A DNA stretch of 22,500 nt from Chrysomallon squamiferum (GCA_012295275.1 CM022666.1:7290765-7313264); one strand, 5' to 3'; positions 11,262 to 22,019 are shown, numbered from the stretch's first letter. The notes: a model not told the origin generated them from the sequence alone. A program made the numbers and translations.

Positions 11262-12483
11262 GTACGTATATTTAACCTGTTACCGTTGCCATTGTTTGCA
11301 CGTAATATCCTACAATCCGTCTTTTATTTTCATGTTCAGTAAGTTACCGAAACCTTGGACTTCAGCTCTCCGATTGCAAAATTGAAGAATTCGAATTTTT
11401 TTAATCGGAATTTACATATATTGTAGAAAAAGACAATCAATAAGTTTTTTTAATATGTGATACAATAGCAGACTTTACGAAACGTTTTACAGATATGCGC
11501 GCTATTATGAACTGACTTACAAGCTAGATCGCGACATTTATTAAATTAACTTACAATCGAATCACAGAACGTGACACTGTGCTGTACTGCTGCTCTATCA
11601 ACAAGCAATCTGCCACCTTCTCAGATCTGTCAATAAAAGAACAACAGCAACAACAACAACAGCAAGGCACTGGACAAGACTTGCGTGCTAAAACCATTAC
11701 TATAGTTTAATTAGGACTTCTTTCTTCCTGCCTTCAAAGATTTGTTGACTTCAGTGAGCTGTCGTTGAGTCAAACCAGTGTGCTAAAACAAACGTCCCGT
11801 TACCTTCCAGGACTTGATTCTATTCAACGTGCGACCAGGCCACGTTTAACGTGATAAGGAAGAACTCTAAAACATGCGGATTCACGCTTTCGTTTATTTG
11901 GCCTTAAGGAATCTGCCGATATGCCTCTCATCCGTGTTAGAGTTCTGGACGTTTGTTTAAAATGAACAAATTGCCACCTGTACCGATAGCACTCTGTAAC
12001 GTCTATTACGTTAAGCCTTTGCTCTTAAACAGAAATTGTCACTTTCATTTATTGTGTTAGAATTTGGCCATTCAGCCAAGTTTTAATGCTGAACCATTAT
12101 TTTAGCACATACCGAGTGCCACCTTTACATAATTTATTTAGTATATGTTTTATATACGAAAATACCACTTAATCGTAGTTCATAACATGAAAAACTGCAC
12201 ATGCACATATTTTGTTCTTCAAATGTGTTCCTACACACATGTCTGGTGTCTGTATGTCCAGACATCTCTGCGTAGTTACTGTAACTATTGGACATTTTTC
12301 CTTAACGTCCATTCAGCGTTCGTCTTAGCACATAGACATTCTAATAACAATTCCTGTTCATTTATTCGTACGTTCGTAGAGAAGTAATTATTTGAGACTT
12401 TATTCAGTATTTGTGTGCGACCGTATGTTCATTCATCCTGCTTTATTTAATTTCGATAAAGTCACTAAAAAAACGTTTGATGA

Positions 12484-12604
12484 TTTATTTATTTATTTAT
12501 TTATTTATTTGTTTGTTTGTTTGTTTGTTTGTTTGTTTGTTTGTTTGTTTTGGTTGGTTGGTTTGTTTGTTTGTTTGTTTGTTTGTTTATTTATTTATTT
12601 ATTT
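12484..12604. repeat. (TTTA)n-(TTTG)n-(TTTA)n compound microsatellite
   Basis: Units of TTTA flank a core of TTTG units, with a GGTTGGTTGG interruption near 12553. The arrangement is nearly symmetrical. It precedes the microexon candidate and could act as its pyrimidine-rich acceptor region. Confidence 0.95.
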
Positions 12605-12627
12605 TGTTCCTTTCATGCTGCTAATAG

Positions 12628-12642
12628 TGGAGATAACCATGG
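12628..12642 (+). CDS. Candidate 15-nt microexon in the last intron
   Basis: The bases TGGAGATAACCATGG lie between a T-rich tract ending GCTGCTAATAG and a donor GTAAGT that fits the consensus well. A branch-point-like GCTAAT sits just before the AG, closer than usual. Length is a multiple of three, and in the phase of the flanking exons (phase 2) it adds GDNHG between PVPPEPV and LACLLPNLT. The frame thus stays open whether or not it is included. This is an inference from splice signals and phase only. The family shows variable sequence here, so conservation cannot be judged. Confidence 0.45.
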
Positions 12643-12994
12643 GTAAGTTACATACCCGTTGTTGCTGTCGTCATTGACGTTGTTATCCCCGTCATACTTA
12701 TTCTGTTGTTCAAAGCTTTTCATACAAAAAACACGAAAAACAAGGTTACATAACACACACCAGTTGACACACACACAGTAACACTGACACAGACATACAC
12801 ACATATAATCTATATATATCTGTCTGTATGTATGTATATATGTCTCTCTATCTGTCTATCTATCTATGTCTATCTATCTCTCTATCGCTCTCTCTACCTG
12901 TGTGTCTATCTATCGATCATTCTATTATTCTATCTTTCTCTCTGTCTGGCTGTCTTTTTTCTATCTATCCATCTATCTGTCAATCCTAGCCAGA

Positions 12995-13029
<35 letters not shown>

Positions 13030-13050
13030 TTTCATTTATGATTTTTTCAG

Positions 13051-14124
13051 TCTGGCCTGTCTGCTTCCTAACCTGACAAATCCTCTTGTAAACCCGCCTG
13101 TTAGTCCAGGGCCGGGGAAAACACCCGACCTCGCAGCCTCGTCTTCAGACAACGCGACGTCACCGCAGCCGAATAACAACACTACAACAGCAACACATCA
13201 GACCAACCCGTCTGCCACTTCACCACCTTCATCACAACAACAACAGCAACAACAACAACAACCAAAATCAGACACAGCATTATCAACATCATCTAATGTT
13301 TCACCGCAATCACGCACAGAAACGACAACAACAACAACAACAACAACAACACTACGACGACGACGACGACATCTCAGCAACAAGCATCCTCGACGTCAAC
13401 AACGAAGTCTTTGGATCCCAAGCTGAACCGGGGTAGCAAGTCTCCGGTAAGCACGGAGCGGCTGCACTACCGGAGAAACACTGGAGGCGGGACATCCAGA
13501 CACAACATAGCCAACAAAAGCTTGAAAAAGAAGAGTCCCTCAGAGGGGGAGGTGCACCTGGAGGGAAGCAGGAGGGACGAGAACGCCTCGAAAGACGACG
13601 GTAAAAGAAAAACGTCCCAAAAAGACGCGAACGTTCCGACTGACGGAAAAGAAAACGTGCCGGTCGTCGGAATGTCCTCGGCAAGCGATCACAACGAAAA
13701 CTCGGCAAACGTCGGCGACGGAAACGTCGACAAGGATTGTGGGAAGGAGAGAAATGACAAGGCGGGCGGCGATTCTGCAGGTCAGAAGAAGAAGAAGAAG
13801 AGCGAAGAGAAGTCGACGGCCGACGAAAGTGTCGCTGAAAAGAATTCCCGTAACCGCGAGAAAACGGACACGTGTTACAACAACCGTGACGTAAACTGTG
13901 ATATTTCCAACTCCGGCCTCAAGGCGAGCGAGAAAGCAACGCGGCAGAAGGCGAGCGAAGAAGGCGAGAAGGAAAGAGAGGTGAAGTCGAGAGACAGCGA
14001 AGTGAACGAACGAACGAACGTCAGCGTTGTTTCCGCGTCGGATGTCGTCATAACCGGTGATGACGTCATCAACGACCCGGACGCGTGTAAAAAGGACCCG
14101 CTGACGCCAGTGGAAGAGACGTGA
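13051..14124 (+). CDS. Receptor guanylate cyclase, terminal exon encoding a long low-complexity C-terminal tail (frame change within)
   Basis: Entered in phase 2, it reads LACLLPNLTNPLVNPPVSPG, PGKTPDLAASSSDNATSPQP, then Asn/Thr-rich sequence, a run of nine Gln near 13233-13262 and poly-Thr. In this frame it ends after a basic stretch at a TGA at 13424-13426. A second frame, open from 13297, continues naturally from poly-Thr to TSQQQASSTSTTKSLDPKLN and runs to a TGA at 14122-14124, ending DPLTPVEET. That part is rich in Lys, Glu, Asp and Ser (KKKKK near 13787) and has far higher GC than the introns, as expected of coding DNA. I infer that both parts belong to one exon and that one base is missing in the (ACA)n tract. 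The tail of about 357 residues looks intrinsically disordered, and no known domain was recognised. It has no class I PDZ-binding end. Confidence 0.75.
13325..13362 (+). other. Apparent -1 frame change in an (ACA)n tract of the terminal exon
   Basis: Codons ACA repeat from 13325 to 13351 in the entry frame and then pass to CTA CGA CGA (Leu-Arg-Arg). One additional A at the 13351/13352 border would make the tract continue as ACA ACT ACG ACG (all Thr) and lead into the 257-codon downstream frame. No classical slippery heptamer is present. A sequencing or assembly slip, or a true allele with a truncated tail, are the simplest explanations. Confidence 0.7.
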
Positions 14125-14497
14125 CGGGAATTTTAATCTCATGTGATATATTACTGATATTTTAAAGATATCGTTTATCTTTTTCCTTTCTTTCTCTATT
14201 TTTTTTCTTTCAAAAGATTCGAATCGGCAAACATATCTACTTGTATATATATTATGTACATATGTATGTAAGTTACTTTCTGTGAAGATTCCATAAGGTT
14301 ATTTTTGTTTTTCATAGTTTATGAGATTTGTTACTCTATATCATACCCAAAATCTTTCATCAGGGTTTTGAAACAATATGTAAATATCTCCTACCCAATA
14401 TTCAGTAACAAGTGTTTTAATGGAATTTATGGGTTTTTTTTTTTTTTTTTTTTTTTATTTTTAAATTTAGTTTTCCTTTCTTCAATGCGGATTACTT

Positions 14498-14538
<41 letters not shown>

Positions 14539-14676
14539 ACTTCTCTGAAACCGAACCATTTTGTAAATATTAAATACTCTCTATTTATTTATTTATTTAT
14601 TTATTTATTTGTCATAATTGTGTAAGTAAACTGGAGATTTTGGGATAACCAATTCAGATCCTATGCAATCGTTTGC

Positions 14677-14682
14677 AATAAA
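14677..14682 (+). terminator. Candidate poly(A) signal AATAAA, proximal
   Basis: AATAAA lies 553 bases past the stop codon, with TTCTTCCGTGT about 20 bases downstream as a weak GU/U-rich element. This would give a short 3' UTR. Two further AATAAA sites lie downstream, so it is one of several options. Confidence 0.45.
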
Positions 14683-14889
14683 AATAATTTCCCATTTCTT
14701 CCGTGTAAAATGGCATGAGAATGAAATGTTTTTGGTGATATCCTGTTAAAACTGCATTCCTCGGTTTCTGATTTACATGTGAACGTGTCGTACATAATGA
14801 AAATCTGTGTATTGTTACGTTTTTCTTGATTTTTTCTGTATATGAAATGTCCCTTTTTTTCTTTCTGTATCTGTGATTATTAATATCTC

Positions 14890-15118
14890 TTTCTATATAT
14901 GTATGTATTATGTACGTCTGTTTATGTACGTCTATATATATGTAAGTAATTATATCAGTATGTATGCGTGTATATTGTTATATATATATATATATATATA
15001 TACGTATGTACGCATGTTTGTATGTACTTATGTACGTGTGTATGTACATATGTATGCCCGTATATTTGTATGTATACGTATATGTATTTATGTATGTATG
15101 TACGTATGTGTATGTGTA

Positions 15119-15149
<31 letters not shown>

Positions 15150-15150
15150 T
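14890..15150. repeat. (TATG)n, (TA)n and (TG)n compound tract
   Basis: Imperfect TATG and TACG units surround a (TA)n run at about 14978-15002, a (TG)n run near 15113-15133 and a second (TA)n at about 15134-15149. Frames over it give only Tyr-Val-Cys-Met-Ile strings and are not genes. Confidence 0.9.
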
Positions 15151-15479
15151 AATTTGTATGTACGTATATTGAAAAATTGTATAACCAGTTTCGTCAGCTG
15201 TGATTTGTGTCTGTTGTTTTTTGTCCATGTGTCTGTATGTCTTCGTCTGATTTGTGAATATTTATGTTAATAAGTATAAATCGATTTCGATATGTTGTTA
15301 TTTCTCATTGTACATGAAAATCTTTTCTTTTTTCTTTTTTTTTTTTACAACATTATCGTTGTTGTTTGTTGTTTCTTCTTTACGTGTTTTATCTTCATGA
15401 ATATTCAGCACATTGCCGGAAATTCATCTGTTTTCGTTCCATTAATACTGGTTGTGAAATGAGTTAAAAGATAAGAAGA

Positions 15480-15480
<1 letters not shown>

Positions 15481-15515
<35 letters not shown>

Positions 15516-15531
15516 GAAGAAGAAGAAGAAA
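15481..15531. repeat. (AAT)n followed by (AAG)n
   Basis: About 50 bases with the same (AAT)n to (AAG)n order seen at 1332-1430. No gene is supported over it. Confidence 0.92.
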
Positions 15532-16767
15532 TTAATCAAATAAATCAGCGGAGTACAATATATAATTAAGAACGTACTGAACGTCTGCTTCGAACGTCTG
15601 CCCTGTAACCCCCCACACCCGCCCCGACGTTCGTTAGTGTCGTCATCGGTTTCAGTTTGAAACAGAAATGTACAACGCCACTCTTTTCGTTTTACGTCAG
15701 ACATCTGTAAACGTTTTAATTATATTTAAATTCTAATTAACCGGCTTACGTATTGATTAACTAATTAACCAGTATATCCAGACTTTGCTAATAACTACCG
15801 CAGAAAGGCAATGTACAATATGACGTACAAACCGTGCTAATATTTCATAATTAAGTTTTAAAGACAATATTTTTTTTAACTTGTTTTTACGTTCCTGTTA
15901 ACCATCTCGCCCATAAAGTCTTTTTTTTTTTTTTTTTTTAATTTTATTCATTTATTTTAAATAAATGTAGGGAGTAATTCGGTCGTATTTGTGTATAATT
16001 TTAAAGTATTTACGGTATAAAGCATCATTTTAATGTATTTGTGGGGTTTTATATATATATATATAACGTTTTACTGCAATAGTTCTTTGTTAGGCCACAT
16101 AAAATAATTATTAGTTTCTCTTTATAATGGCGTATAATATATATATATATTTTTTTTTGTCAGTGTTTGGATATTAACTTGTTTATTTTATTTACAAAGT
16201 AGCGTACTTCAAATAACGGAGAGTAAAGGAAACTTAGCTCGAACTTACATTTATATCGAACGTTTTTTTGTTTTGTTTTCTTTTATTTCTGCTTAATTCG
16301 AATTTCGATTAACATTGAAATTTCTTTTCGTACACCTGTGTGTGTTCGCTCTCATCAGTGTGTGCGTGCATGTGTATGCGTAAGTGTGTAAACATATGAC
16401 ACAAAGATAAACGCGAATAATTTATCCTTAGGTAGTCATTTTCGACGAATGTATATTTGACTTAATGTTAATTTTGTTTCATTCAAATCGTGTTTCATCG
16501 AGAAAATGTCCGACTGAAGAATTATGATGATATTTTTTTAGTAATGTTTCGACTCCATGTGGTTAGTTAGGACAGCAAGTAATTAGTTTATTGTATGTAT
16601 TCAGTTATCTGTCTGTGTGATGTACCGTTTTGTTCTGTTGTTTTTTTACTTCTGTTATTAGACAAATATTTGCACTATCTGTTATTTATTTCTTTATTTA
16701 TTTATTTATTTATTTACAATATACAGTCCAGTAATAATTTTTATATACACCTGTTTTCGTTCAATGC

Positions 16768-16773
16768 AATAAA
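16768..16773 (+). terminator. Candidate poly(A) signal AATAAA, middle
   Basis: AATAAACTTGTTTTTAATT provides the hexamer with a U-rich stretch directly after it. It would imply a 3' UTR of about 2.65 kb if the same transcript reaches this far. Confidence 0.3.
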
Positions 16774-16811
16774 CTTGTTTTTAATTCCACTGTAATATGA
16801 GAGATTCCAAT

Positions 16812-16982
16812 ATATGTATATACATATATATACATACATATACATATATATACTTATATATATATATATATATTATATCATATACACATATATACGTACA
16901 TATATATATGTATGTATCTATGTATATAAATAAATATGTATTTATGTATGTATGTATATATATGTATATATATATATATATA
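16812..16982. repeat. (TA)n/(TATG)n/(CATA)n tract
   Basis: TATATG, TACATA and pure TA stretches fill about 170 bases. Alternating purine-pyrimidine and self-complementary, it could extrude as cruciform. It sits between two of the candidate poly(A) signals. Confidence 0.92.
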
Positions 16983-17089
16983 AACTTTTTAATGGCACTG
17001 TGATATTACATATGTTATAGAAGATCGGTTACTGTAAATAAGAAATGCATTGTCAATTTCATACACTGTTTTCATATATTATTTTGCAC

Positions 17090-17095
17090 AATAAA
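17090..17095 (+). terminator. Candidate poly(A) signal AATAAA, distal, with GU-rich element
   Basis: AATAAA is followed after about 20 bases by TTTTGTCGGTGTTGGCCTTT, a good GU/U-rich downstream element with cleavage expected between the two. Of the three sites this has the best overall signal. It would mean a 3' UTR of nearly 3 kb, or belong to a separate non-coding transcript. Confidence 0.4.
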
Positions 17096-17257
17096 CTTCC
17101 ATAACCTTTTGTCGGTGTTGGCCTTTTAATTATTTTATTTATTTATTTATTTATTTGTCTGTGTAGGGGATCATCATCTTTTTTTTCTTCATCTAAAAAT
17201 ACATTTTCTTTCTTTGTCTTTGTTTCACTTCGATCAAAGTACTATATTATTAAAATA

Positions 17258-17260
<3 letters not shown>

Positions 17261-17323
<63 letters not shown>

Positions 17324-17344
17324 AAAGAAATGATGATGATGAGG

Positions 17345-17391
<47 letters not shown>

Positions 17392-17549
17392 AACAACAAG
17401 AACAGTAGTAGTAGTAGTAAAAGCAGCAGTAGCAGTAGTAATAGTGTAAGTAACAGTAGTAGCAGTTGTAGTAATAGTAGTAGTAGTAGTAATAACAGTA
17501 GTAGTTGTAGTAGTAGTAGTAGTAGTAGTGGTAGTAGTAGTAGTAGTAA
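17261..17549. repeat. (TA)n, (AAT)n and (AGT)n tracts in succession
   Basis: Pure (TA)n at 17262-17318 is followed by (ATG)n, (AAT)n at 17346-17388 and then AGT/AGC units to about 17549. The poly-Thr frame on the - strand is the shadow of (AGT)n. Confidence 0.95.
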
Positions 17550-18049
17550 AGAAATAAAAAGGGAGGGAGAAACTTACATTAATACACATATTTAATCACG
17601 AGGTAGTGTTCATTAATTTTACTGTTTGTTTGTGTTACACATACGTGGCCAATATAACACGTCATTTTTCAGCAGCTCCTAAACCAGTTTCGGTCACAGA
17701 TGGAGAAATCAGCCAATCAGCTAACGTAATTTAAACGTGTCAGTGTCATCTTTTGTGACGTAACCAGAACATAATATGGTTTGTTGTGGCTCTCATTACA
17801 ACGAAGAAGAAGAAAAAAGAAATAGAAAAATAGAAAAATACGAACACTGAAAAACAAAAACAAAAACAGAAACAGAAATGCCATTGAAATCATTGAAAAT
17901 ATAATTAAGTAAGAATTAGATTAAATGAAAAAAGAAAAAAAGAAAAAGAAACGAAGATGAAAAAGAGAACTAGAATTTTAGATAAATCTGGAAATATATG
18001 TTTTTATCCTACTTAATTTTCCTTTTTTGTTTCACTTTTTCTTTACTTA

Positions 18050-18050
18050 A

Positions 18051-18097
<47 letters not shown>

Positions 18098-18124
18098 ATA
18101 CATACATACATACATACATACATA
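18050..18124. repeat. (AAT)n followed by (ACAT)n
   Basis: Pure (AAT)n to 18094 changes directly to ACAT units at about 18095-18124. The join shares the bases ATACAT, so one tract may have seeded the other. Confidence 0.95.
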
Positions 18125-18860
18125 AATACTAGGTAATTTATCTGCATCTTTGTTGACCTAATTATTTGGTTTTTCTGGTGTGCGAATTGACGGGGAATAA
18201 TAAAATCATTTTCAGTTCATTAGCACGAAACACAAATGGCATCCAGAGAAATCAGTTTTGCTAAAAACCGACGAAGGAAAAATCAACGGACGATCGTTTT
18301 GTACTGTCGTGATGTGTTTTCGTACAACTCAATTAGTCGATTTCTGTTATTTTTTTTTTTTTTAAATTTAATTTTATTTAATTTTATTTTTTTATTCCCT
18401 TGGATTCCGTGATGGAGTTCTTATGAGTCTTATTAGTGAGAAGATTTACTGTAAATTAATGTGTACATTTAAAGAGTTTTTTTTGTGGTTTTTTATATAG
18501 TAGAATGAATATATGTATGTTTAGCAGCCAGATAGTCAGTGAGGTTACTGAAATAAGGAATAAAAGAAACGAAAGGAAATTAATGGACAAAGAATAAAAA
18601 GAGAGGAAGAATAAAAGAAAGGAAGAATAAAATAAAGGAAGAATAAAATAAATGAAGAAAGAGACGAAAAAAGAACCCAGATGATTGAGATAACAAAGAA
18701 AGAATGAATGAGTGGATGTATGAAGAGAATTAAAAACAAAGATGAATTACGTATTAACAAAAAGAAGACAAAAAAGATTTATGACGTAATAGGTCAAAAA
18801 ATAAATAAATAAATAAATAACAGTTTTTAATTATCGTTAAATTGAATTTGCATAGTTATT

Positions 18861-18865
<5 letters not shown>

Positions 18866-18943
<78 letters not shown>

Positions 18944-19150
18944 GAAACAAGAAGATTAGGAACAAGAGCAACAAGAAAACAAGAACAGCGAAAAATGATT
19001 ATGATAATGATAATGATAATAAATAATGATAATGATAATGATAATAATAATAGTTGATGTCGTAGCCAAAATAATAATAATAAAAGTGATGAAGACAATG
19101 CCGATGCTGTTGATTATGATGATAATAATAAGAGAAATGAATGATGATGA
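18866..19150. repeat. (AAT)n with a following ATGATA-rich stretch
   Basis: Pure (AAT)n at 18866-18941 is followed by mixed AAC/AAG sequence and ATGATA units at about 18996-19050 and 19115-19155. Poly-Asn and poly-Leu frames are artefacts. Confidence 0.93.
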
Positions 19151-19790
19151 TGATAAAGGTTTAATATAAAATAATATTTGAAGAAAAAAAAAAAAGAAAA
19201 ATAAGAATATATAAAAAGAAAGTAAAAACATGGATGAAAGAATAATAACAGAGGAAATGAAAAAAGAAAAAAAAAAAAAGAAGAAAAAACAGAGAAAAAA
19301 AAAAACAAAAAAAAACCCACAAGGAAGTAGAATGAAAATACAACAAGTATTTCATGATGGACGATTCTCGACAGCCTCGTTTTGGAAAAAGTCTTTAAGT
19401 GCTGACAGTTTTTGTGTGGCTTCTTTTCTCATGCGAGCTTATTTGTCCACTCAGCAGATTTTCTTGTCTGGCGTTGAAATAATTTTTTTTTAAAATAAAA
19501 TGGCGAATCTGAAGCACCTTTTCAGGTCCGCATTTGAATTTCATAATCTGTCATGGCTTGATTTCTGTAGTTTGTTCGTCACATACTTTCCTGTTTAAAT
19601 TCGTGTCTCTTTGACATGATAATCAATTAATCGATGAGATTCAAAAATTCCATGTGGAGAAAAAAAAAAAAAAAAAAAAAAAAAAAGAGAGAGAAAGAGC
19701 CAAACGACGAAGCGAAATGGCAGAGCAAATAAAATCATGTCGTCTGTTTATCCCGGCATGCTTTGTTATCGTCTGTCACTGATTTAGTGT

Positions 19791-19814
19791 GAAATCTCGT
19801 TCGAACGAGATTTC
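19791..19814. other. 24-bp perfect palindrome
   Basis: GAAATCTCGTTC followed by GAACGAGATTTC is its own reverse complement across all 24 bases, centred on TTCGAA. It has no spacer, so in single strands it could fold only with a small unpaired turn. It may be a binding site for a dimeric factor, a transposon remnant or chance. A (CT)n tract starts about 24 bases downstream. Confidence 0.9.
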
Positions 19815-19830
19815 GTATGATGTTTAGATT

Positions 19831-19836
<6 letters not shown>

Positions 19837-19912
<76 letters not shown>

Positions 19913-19968
19913 CTCTGTCTGTCTCTTTCTCTGTGTGTGTGTGCGTGTCTTTTCTCTCTCTTTGACAT
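19837..19968. repeat. (CT)n tract with TCTG/GTGT tail
   Basis: Pure (CT)n runs from about 19837 to 19908, then CCTCTCTCTGTC, GTGTGTGTGC and TTTCTCTC variants to 19968. No gene is supported over it. Confidence 0.95.
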
Positions 19969-20339
19969 GAAGCTGATTATTTTTGAAATTACTACCACGA
20001 AGCACTTCAAAACGTATACATGGATATATAAACTTTCATTTCTTTATGTCTTCTTCTCTTTCTTTTTCTGTTAAAAGTACATGTATCTACTGTTAGAACA
20101 TTTCTAGACTAATCGTTCGTTAATTACGAATCCGTGTCCGATTTTGACATCCTGACTGACATCAGTTTGTTTCTATCAGGATTCGCGTTGGCGAAATATT
20201 CATTTGATTTCGATAAACTGAAAGCAGCACAGAGAGAGAATCTCAAATTTCAGTTTAATGGGAATCACTCAGTTATTAATTTTACGTAAACAATCGGTAT
20301 GGGAAAAAAATAATTTAAAAAAGAAATAAAACAGAAAAA

Positions 20340-20380
20340 TACACACACATATAAACACACAGATACATACGTACACGCAC

Positions 20381-20415
<35 letters not shown>

Positions 20416-20535
20416 ACTCATACTTTCACAAACATACATACATACATACATACATATACATATATATATACATACATACATACATACATACATACATACA
20501 TACGTGCAGTCACATACACACAAAACAGATATACA
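20340..20535. repeat. (CA)n/(TA)n/(CATA)n compound tract
   Basis: CACA and CATA units surround pure (TA)n at about 20381-20406, with (ACAT)n at about 20430-20505. The Tyr-Val-Cys-Met frame on the - strand is a repeat artefact. Confidence 0.93.
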
Positions 20536-21419
20536 GTGAATTACACATATACAAACATATGTAAACAAGTCACGTACAGAAATCTACGAACAGACTCACG
20601 TACGCACAGACGCACAATTCCATATGGGACAGAAATAAACAAATCGATCTATTCTTTTCAGTTAAACGCTGAGGCTATTTATGTACTAGAAACATTGTAA
20701 CTGCTCGAATTATATTATGTGCAACTTAGGTAATCTATTGCTGTACAAAGCAAAACAAACAGAAAAACAAAAGAAAGAAAAGGCAGAAATCCGTCACGTT
20801 TTACCCTATTTCTAGCTAAATGTCGATGCTCTGAAAAATATGGGAGGAAGACAAAAAAACAATAAAAGTACACTGAACAAAAATGGCGAGGTTAGTAACA
20901 ATTTACAACTAAAAAAATGAATTATTCCCATGTCAACTTTTTTATATTTACTTCAGTAATAAAAGGATCTCTAATCAGATTTTTTATTTTATTATTCTTA
21001 TTTTTAATATTGTTTTTTTGGCGACTCCTTTATTAGAAATTCTATAGCATCTTTAGCATCGCTAATGGCAAATATAATTGTATAATTGTAATATTGTACC
21101 TTTTAATCAGAATCGATTAACGTATAAATCAGTTATTAAGTGAACAGATTTAATAACTGTAAAACATCTTATACGAACAAAACGTTTTGGTGGACCTTTG
21201 AAAATAATTAATTAACAGAAGATTAAATGTTTGAAATTTTAGAACCCCTGAGAATCTTTAGTAAATCCACCAGCACCTCATCAAATTAAGCAATTTATGT
21301 TTTTGATTTTAAATAGTTGTAATTGTAGCAGCAAATGCCACGTAAACTAAAACAAATTTGACACGCTGATAGAAGTTATTCATACTGGTTTACTGATTAT
21401 AAAAACTAAATTACTGTCG

Positions 21420-21492
21420 GGCTCTATAGCTCAGTTGGTTAGAGCGTCTGCCTAGTAAGCAGAAGGTCGAGTGTTCGAATCACTCTGGAGCC
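21420..21492 (+). tRNA. tRNA-Thr (anticodon AGU)
   Basis: This 73-nt sequence folds as a complete cloverleaf: acceptor GGCTCTA with TGGAGCC, D-arm AGCTCAGTTGGTTAGAGC, anticodon stem TCTGC/GCAGA with loop CTAGTAA (anticodon AGU), and T-arm GAGTG-TTCGAAT-CACTC fully paired. It differs from the copy at 5718-5790 by one base, which here restores the T-stem pair. Internal A and B boxes are intact. The nearest run of four T downstream is about 60 bases away (CACTTTTAAA), so the terminator is weak or distant. There is no intron. A tRNA-derived SINE is less likely because the flanks of the two copies do not match. Confidence 0.9.
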
Positions 21493-21933
21493 TTATTTAC
21501 GTACTGTTATTGTTACTATTGGTATTATAGTTGTTATTATTATTATTTCACTTTTAAAATAAATATTCCAAACTCGACAAAGCTTCTATTTAAGTGTTTG
21601 TGTGTGCAAATATTTCAAATCCGTTCACCTTAGCTTTTAAGTTCGGCGAAGGCCAATTCACTGACGTGTTCTCCAAATTCCTCTTTGGTATATTTCGTTT
21701 ACTTGATAAAGTTTTGTTTTCATATTCTTACGTAATTAGATACTTTTCTTAATGATTATTTTTCTGTTCTTTTTCTCTCTCAAACTCCTTCAAACATGCG
21801 CCATTTTATTTTATTTTATTTTATTCTATTTTATGTACGAACTTCTGAAATTTGAAACAACTTATAATGGGACGTAAAAACAATCTGTAAAAAAATTATA
21901 TGTCATGCACTAGTATGGAAATACTATCTGTCT

Positions 21934-22019
<86 letters not shown>

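Larger units (their letters stand above)
11262..13050 (+). other. Intron after the catalytic-domain exon, possibly split by a microexon
   Basis: It runs from GTACGT to ATGATTTTTTCAG. The part 11390-12480 is AT-rich unique sequence in which I see no convincing gene. A (TTTA)n/(TTTG)n block lies at 12484-12604, (ATCT)n units at about 12800-12990 and (ATT)n at about 12996-13026. A 15-nt microexon candidate lies at 12628-12642. Confidence 0.75.
14125..17100 (+). other. 3' untranslated or downstream region with microsatellites
   Basis: After the stop at 14124 the GC content drops and poly-T runs (about 14431-14457 and 14507-14537), (TTTA)n (14580-14610), (TATG)n/(TA)n (14890-15150), (AAT)n/(AAG)n (15481-15530) and a TATA/TATG block (16810-16982) follow. 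No frame of coding character was found on either strand. How far the transcript extends depends on which poly(A) signal is used. Confidence 0.6.
17101..21419. other. Non-coding AT-rich DNA with microsatellites
   Basis: No frame with recognisable protein character was found on either strand. The unique parts (about 17600-18045, 18130-18780, 19330-19655, 19980-20335, 20580-21419) are A/T-rich with short purine or pyrimidine runs. A 24-bp palindrome at 19791 and an inverted-repeat cluster near 20127-20186 are the only structured elements noted. Confidence 0.6.

Noticed and set aside
13540-14142. A 200-codon open frame on the - strand opposite the terminal exon
   Set aside because: It is an antisense shadow of a GC-rich coding region with few stop-forming codons. 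It shows no recognisable domain and mirrors the + strand codon pattern.
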